Of a stretch of 64,000 bases of DNA, positions 60,611 to 64,000 are shown in pieces. The stretch comes from Litoditis marina (taxonomy: Eukaryota; Nematoda; Chromadorea; Rhabditida; Rhabditidae): contig OZ038434.1 in the NCBI GenBank assembly GCA_964036275.1, positions 13,181,259 to 13,245,258 of the forward strand, written 5' to 3'. Positions within the stretch are counted from its first letter, which is position 1. The number at the start of each line of letters is the position of its first letter. The notes below the pieces were generated by a model that was given only the letters and a program-made list of their open reading frames with translations, searched no databases and was not told the DNA's origin. The position numbers and the translations under genes are program-made.

Positions 60611-60935
60611 TAGTTCGTTTCAACCATCGATAGTAGCCCAGTACAGTAGATTTTAGTGGGCGGAGTCAATTGTGTTGGAAAGTTTCCAAAAGCGACCAGT
60701 CTAATCAAAATTGGTGCGCCAACTGGGGAATGAACTCAGCTGGGATAGGTGGCGCGGCGCCCACAAGGAGCCGGCTATCTGAACATGTCGCCGAAACTCT
60801 TTTGAAAACAAAAAATATGCAAAAAACTCAAAATAACCACTTTTCGAATTTTTATTTGCAATGAAAACACTGGCAAGCTGCCAGATCAATCGCCTGCAAT
60901 GTAGGCTGACTACTATCGATGGTTGAAACGAACTA
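60611..60935. mobile_element. MITE with TAGTTCGTTTCAACC ends and TA duplication
   Basis: The ends TAGTTCGTTTCAACCATCGA and its reverse complement are perfect over at least 20 bp and extend to 'tagtag'. TA flanks both sides (60609-60610, 60936-60937). The interior includes 'ggcgcggcgccc'. Tc1/mariner-type non-autonomous element. Confidence 0.85.
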
Positions 60936-61876
60936 TATATTTCATTTGTTGGCACCACTTGAAGAAGAATCGAAATAATCTAAGTTCAAACACCACTCTC
61001 TATGTTATTTGCAGAGTAAACTTAGTTCCTGGAGCATATATCTACTTCCTGAATTGGTCCTCTCTCATAAACAAGTACATACTCCAAGCACGGTTGAGAG
61101 TTTTTGCTGTGAGAAAGTATTAAAACCTCATAATTCTCACGCAACTACGTATTTGATGTAATGTTTACTTACATCCAGAAAATATGACGTTACACTTTCC
61201 AGTAGCTTTCAATCGTTGCAAATGTAACGCATGTTTTTCCACGTATCACAACTCAATAATTTTGTTATTGTAATGTTTGTTCGGTTCACCGATCCGCTTC
61301 TACTACTCTTGCTCCTCTATTTTTCCGACGACATCATTTCGAAGAAAGCATTGAATTTGTAATATGATTCAGAGTTCATTGTAGGACGGCTGACGGAAAA
61401 AAAGTAGATCGTCAGAAAAGTCCACATGTTATATTGCAATATATTGCATAGAATACTTAGCTTATCAAGCAACATTCAAGTTTTTATCTGTTTCTCAATT
61501 AGCTTTACTGGATCCGACGCATGGTTGGTAGTGGATGGCCAGTCAGGAGATCATAGTTCCAGCAATTCTTCGCAGTTTCTAGTGTTCACGTTTCTTTGGC
61601 AACTCGATTTTGAAACTTGAGCAACTCGAGCAAGTTGTACACTCGAATAAAACAGAATTACTGTAGTCTTGTTTTCGGAGAATCCTGTTCGTGAGAAACT
61701 AACGTGTCAACAACTATTCAATTTTCCCTTTCCCATGCCGAATCAGATAATTTAATAACATTATTGTTGACAGTTCCGCTCAGTTCTGAGAAAGCTCGTT
61801 CTGCTGCACAGAAAAAGGTTGAATTCAATTTCCATCCCTACCACTGAGTTATCTCGATACAGCGACGGTTTTCCCT

Positions 61877-62004
61877 GTATAGTCAATTGCAGAGTCACGT
61901 GAAACAGGTTGGACACAGCATAACTCGGTAACGTGCGATGACAAAGTGCACGCTGCCTCATTAGAATGCTAACTTTACGTGACTATTCAATTTCCTTCTA
62001 GTTT
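61877..62004. repeat. MITE family A copy
   Basis: It runs from 'ctgtatagtcaattgcagag', then 'tcacgtgaaac', to 'aatgctaactttacgtgact', then 'attcaatttccttctag'. It is in the opposite orientation to the copies at 41500 and 57021. Confidence 0.75.
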
Positions 62005-62343
62005 AAAACTATCCTGGCTGTCAGCTTATGTCTCCTTGAGCCAACGCTACTTCTCTAGTAAACTGATCTCGTGAAAGAGTGTGCGAAATAAGAGACGCAG
62101 ATAGGCAAGCGATGACAGATACATCGTCCTATGTCTGTAGTTTGATCCACATTGCGTTAATTGGTGATCTTAAATTACGGATGTGCGCTGCTTGAACTAA
62201 AACTCGCATGTGATCATCCAGCATTTAATTCGATCAATTTGAGTATCGTTTTCGAAATGTCAACCACTGTGTTCTACCATCTCACGTCTCTTCTTATTTC
62301 TATGCTCTTCTGGTTTCATTTCAGTACTTATCTCAATTTCAGA

Positions 62344-64000
62344 ATGGTAACGAACAAGATCAGTCAAATTTTCGTTTGGCTCTATCTACTTTTCGAGGTA
62401 TTGATCATACCAGTCAATATCGCAGTTCTCGTTCTCTGTGTCAGAAGAAACAGTCTCCAACGAAGTTTCAGGTATAATTTCTACCGTTTTCGTGATTCAT
62501 GGTTGTCTTGGTTCCATTGCTACAAAAATTATCGTTAAAGTCTGTGAGAATCTTCAAAAGTCTCTTTATAAGTTTGTTTCCAACTACCGGAACCCATTCA
62601 AACATGCCCGGACTCTCTGTTGTAAAACGATAAAACTAGTGGTTCGTGTTATTGACTTTCCTTGCATACCACTTTTCCTCCATTTCTTCTTGCTCCATCA
62701 TTCATTTCTCTCGCATTTTAGCGAACTTCCACGAATAACTATTTTCAAAGTTATCTTAGGCTTTTTGCACGAAAAACATTCTAGTCATGAATTGGCAAAT
62801 GTTTTTCTATGTGCATCATGCGTGCGGGCAGACGTTTGGTGGCTGCTAAAAGCGTTACCAGAGTAAAAAAAACGCAGATTTATCGGTCACACGTTATTGA
62901 TTATTTAGATTTCTAACAACCGTCGTCATAGTGGCTTCATTGATACACGATGCTCGTCTACTGAACATGATTTCCTCGATACTTTTTGAGGTAGGGTGGC
63001 TATAGAGAGAGCAATATCTGAATTGTAGTTTGATCTGGATCAAAGGATTTGTATCCTTTCAACCAACAAGCGGATCCGATCGCTTTCAAGTTTTATATCT
63101 GCAAAGGCTTGCTGGAAGAGCGGCATTGCTTCACATTGTGAACTACTTGTTCGCATTTTCAATTTCACGAGTAAACAAGACATTTTCAACGAGTAAAAAA
63201 GAGCTCTCATTAAAATTATACATTTCAGCAGTAAACAAGAGTAAACAACTTTTTAAGTAGTTTTCAGGTTTCATTTGATCAGCTGAACACCTTCTTCTTC
63301 CGTTTGTTCAATGCCTTGTTCTACGTGTTAGCCTTCACGGCATTAATTGTGGAGAGAATAATCGCTACCGTTCGTCTAGAAAACTATGACAAACACTCCA
63401 ACTGGATTATCTACATTATGGCACTACTCACCGTGAGTTACATAAAAATTATTAGCAGGACGACTATGTGGACCAATCCCGTGTAAACGGTCCTTTAAAC
63501 TGCAATTGAAAAATGTATTGCTGTTTAAAGGACTGAGGCGTCGGGATTGGACCACATAATCGTCCTTCGTTAGAAGGGAAAAAAATGTGTGTAGTAGTGT
63601 GATCATCATACACATTGTACCTTAACGTTTATGGCTTCCGCTACCATGTCTAACGCGACAGTTTTCACCACAGTATTTTGGTGCCTCATATCATTCGTTC
63701 TATTTCATTTTCCGGAAAAGGGATTTCTATGTGTTTGTTTCGTTGATGTCTATTCTCGACGTATGCAACCTTGATTTCATTGTTCAGGATGTAATTATAC
63801 ATTGATAATGAATGATTATCATTAGGGGGAAAATAAACTGTTTATACACGGGAGTCGAACATGTTTTGTTCAAATAAATAAATGTGCGAGAAATTAAAAA
63901 ATTGTTAATAAAAAAAATTAATTGTGGAACATTTCTAAGTTGATTCTTGAATGCTTCATATTGGTATCGAATAGAGTATAATAAACGAGGTTGACTAATA
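62344..64000 (+). CDS. Sre-like chemoreceptor, tandem paralogue, cut by window end
   Basis: Three exons are visible: 62344-62471, 62909-62990 and 63268-63432, with the same phases and junction positions as the first three exons of the receptor at 54118. The products align closely: IFVWLYLLFEVLIIPVNIAV for TM1, IHDARLLNMISSILFE after it, and FNALFYVLAFTALIVERIIA, then RLENYDKHSNWIIYI. This is a recent tandem duplicate. The rest (TM4 onward) must lie past the window, since no fourth exon is seen in the 568 nt after the last donor. The frame stays open for about 180 nt before the ATG, but two TTTCAG sites just upstream favour the ATG at 62344. Confidence 0.85.
63457..63567. repeat. MITE family D copy, near-perfect palindrome
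   Basis: The ends 'aggacgactatgtggacc', then 'aatcccg', and 'cgggattggacc', then 'acataatcgtcctt', are reverse complements with one mismatch. The centre is 'ctgcaattgaaaaatgtattgctg'. It lies in intron 3 of the second receptor gene. Confidence 0.8.

Larger units (their letters stand above)
59694..62343. other. Intergenic region between the two receptor genes
   Basis: No coding exon is supported. Apart from the poly(A) signals it holds a TA-flanked MITE (60611-60935), a family A MITE (61877-62004) and a family-B-like degenerate patch near 62040-62130. A dispersed GTAGTTTGATC motif lies at 62137. The 2.65 kb gap is too long for a typical nematode operon. Confidence 0.45.

Noticed and set aside
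62161..62343. N-terminal extension of the second receptor, in frame upstream of its ATG
   Set aside because: Two TTTCAG acceptors immediately precede the ATG and the first receptor starts at the equivalent place; the open frame upstream is probably chance.

Overview
The window looks like nuclear DNA of a nematode, most likely a Caenorhabditis-type rhabditid. Short coding exons are joined at TTTCAG-type acceptors and GTRAGT-type donors. Several start codons sit directly behind an acceptor-like TTTCAG, as expected for spliced-leader trans-splicing. The gene families are also nematode-like: an MSP-domain protein, Sre-like serpentine receptors and the odd-skipped factor. The background is AT-rich and full of small inverted-repeat transposons. 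I built exon models by hand from splice sites, reading phase and protein family; every complete model closes in frame.

Layout. 1-4745: no convincing gene, several local duplications. 4746-6720 (-): small MSP-domain (PapD-like) protein, 5 exons. It is divergent from 7893-13044 (+), the ER co-chaperone DNAJC3/p58IPK (dnj-7), 14 exons and 494 aa. 13045-17549: repeats, including a 1.1 kb Helitron-like element. 17550-25419 (+): FGGY carbohydrate kinase of the glycerol kinase 5 type, 14 exons and 515 aa. Its last intron hosts an intact intronless 324-aa ORF on the opposite strand (23393-24367) resembling LINE ORF1 proteins. 27284-29589 (-): odd-skipped zinc-finger factor (odd-2/odd-1 type), 7 exons and 243 aa. 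29590-54117: about 24.5 kb upstream of odd with no gene I can support, rich in GC islands, MITEs, tRNA-like relics and tandem repeats; it probably holds regulatory DNA. 54118-59693 (+): complete Sre-like seven-transmembrane receptor, 288 aa. 62344 to the window end (+): a tandem paralogue with three exons visible.

From memory and unchecked, C. elegans dnj-7 and odd-2 are both X-linked, so this could be an X-derived block. The genes do not form one pathway: dnj-7 acts in ER protein folding, the kinase in small-molecule metabolism, odd in development and the receptors in chemosensation.

The most interesting signals are: (1) the nested ORF1-like gene; (2) two copies of a 1.1 kb repeat with Helitron-like ends, a tRNA-Arg-like module and a 330-bp terminal hairpin; (3) three MITEs with exact 3-bp CWG duplications, one inside one arm of a tandem duplication that preserves the empty site; (4) a short motif close to GATCAAACTACAA scattered across the whole window in both orientations; (5) a competing poison 3' splice site in the kinase gene.
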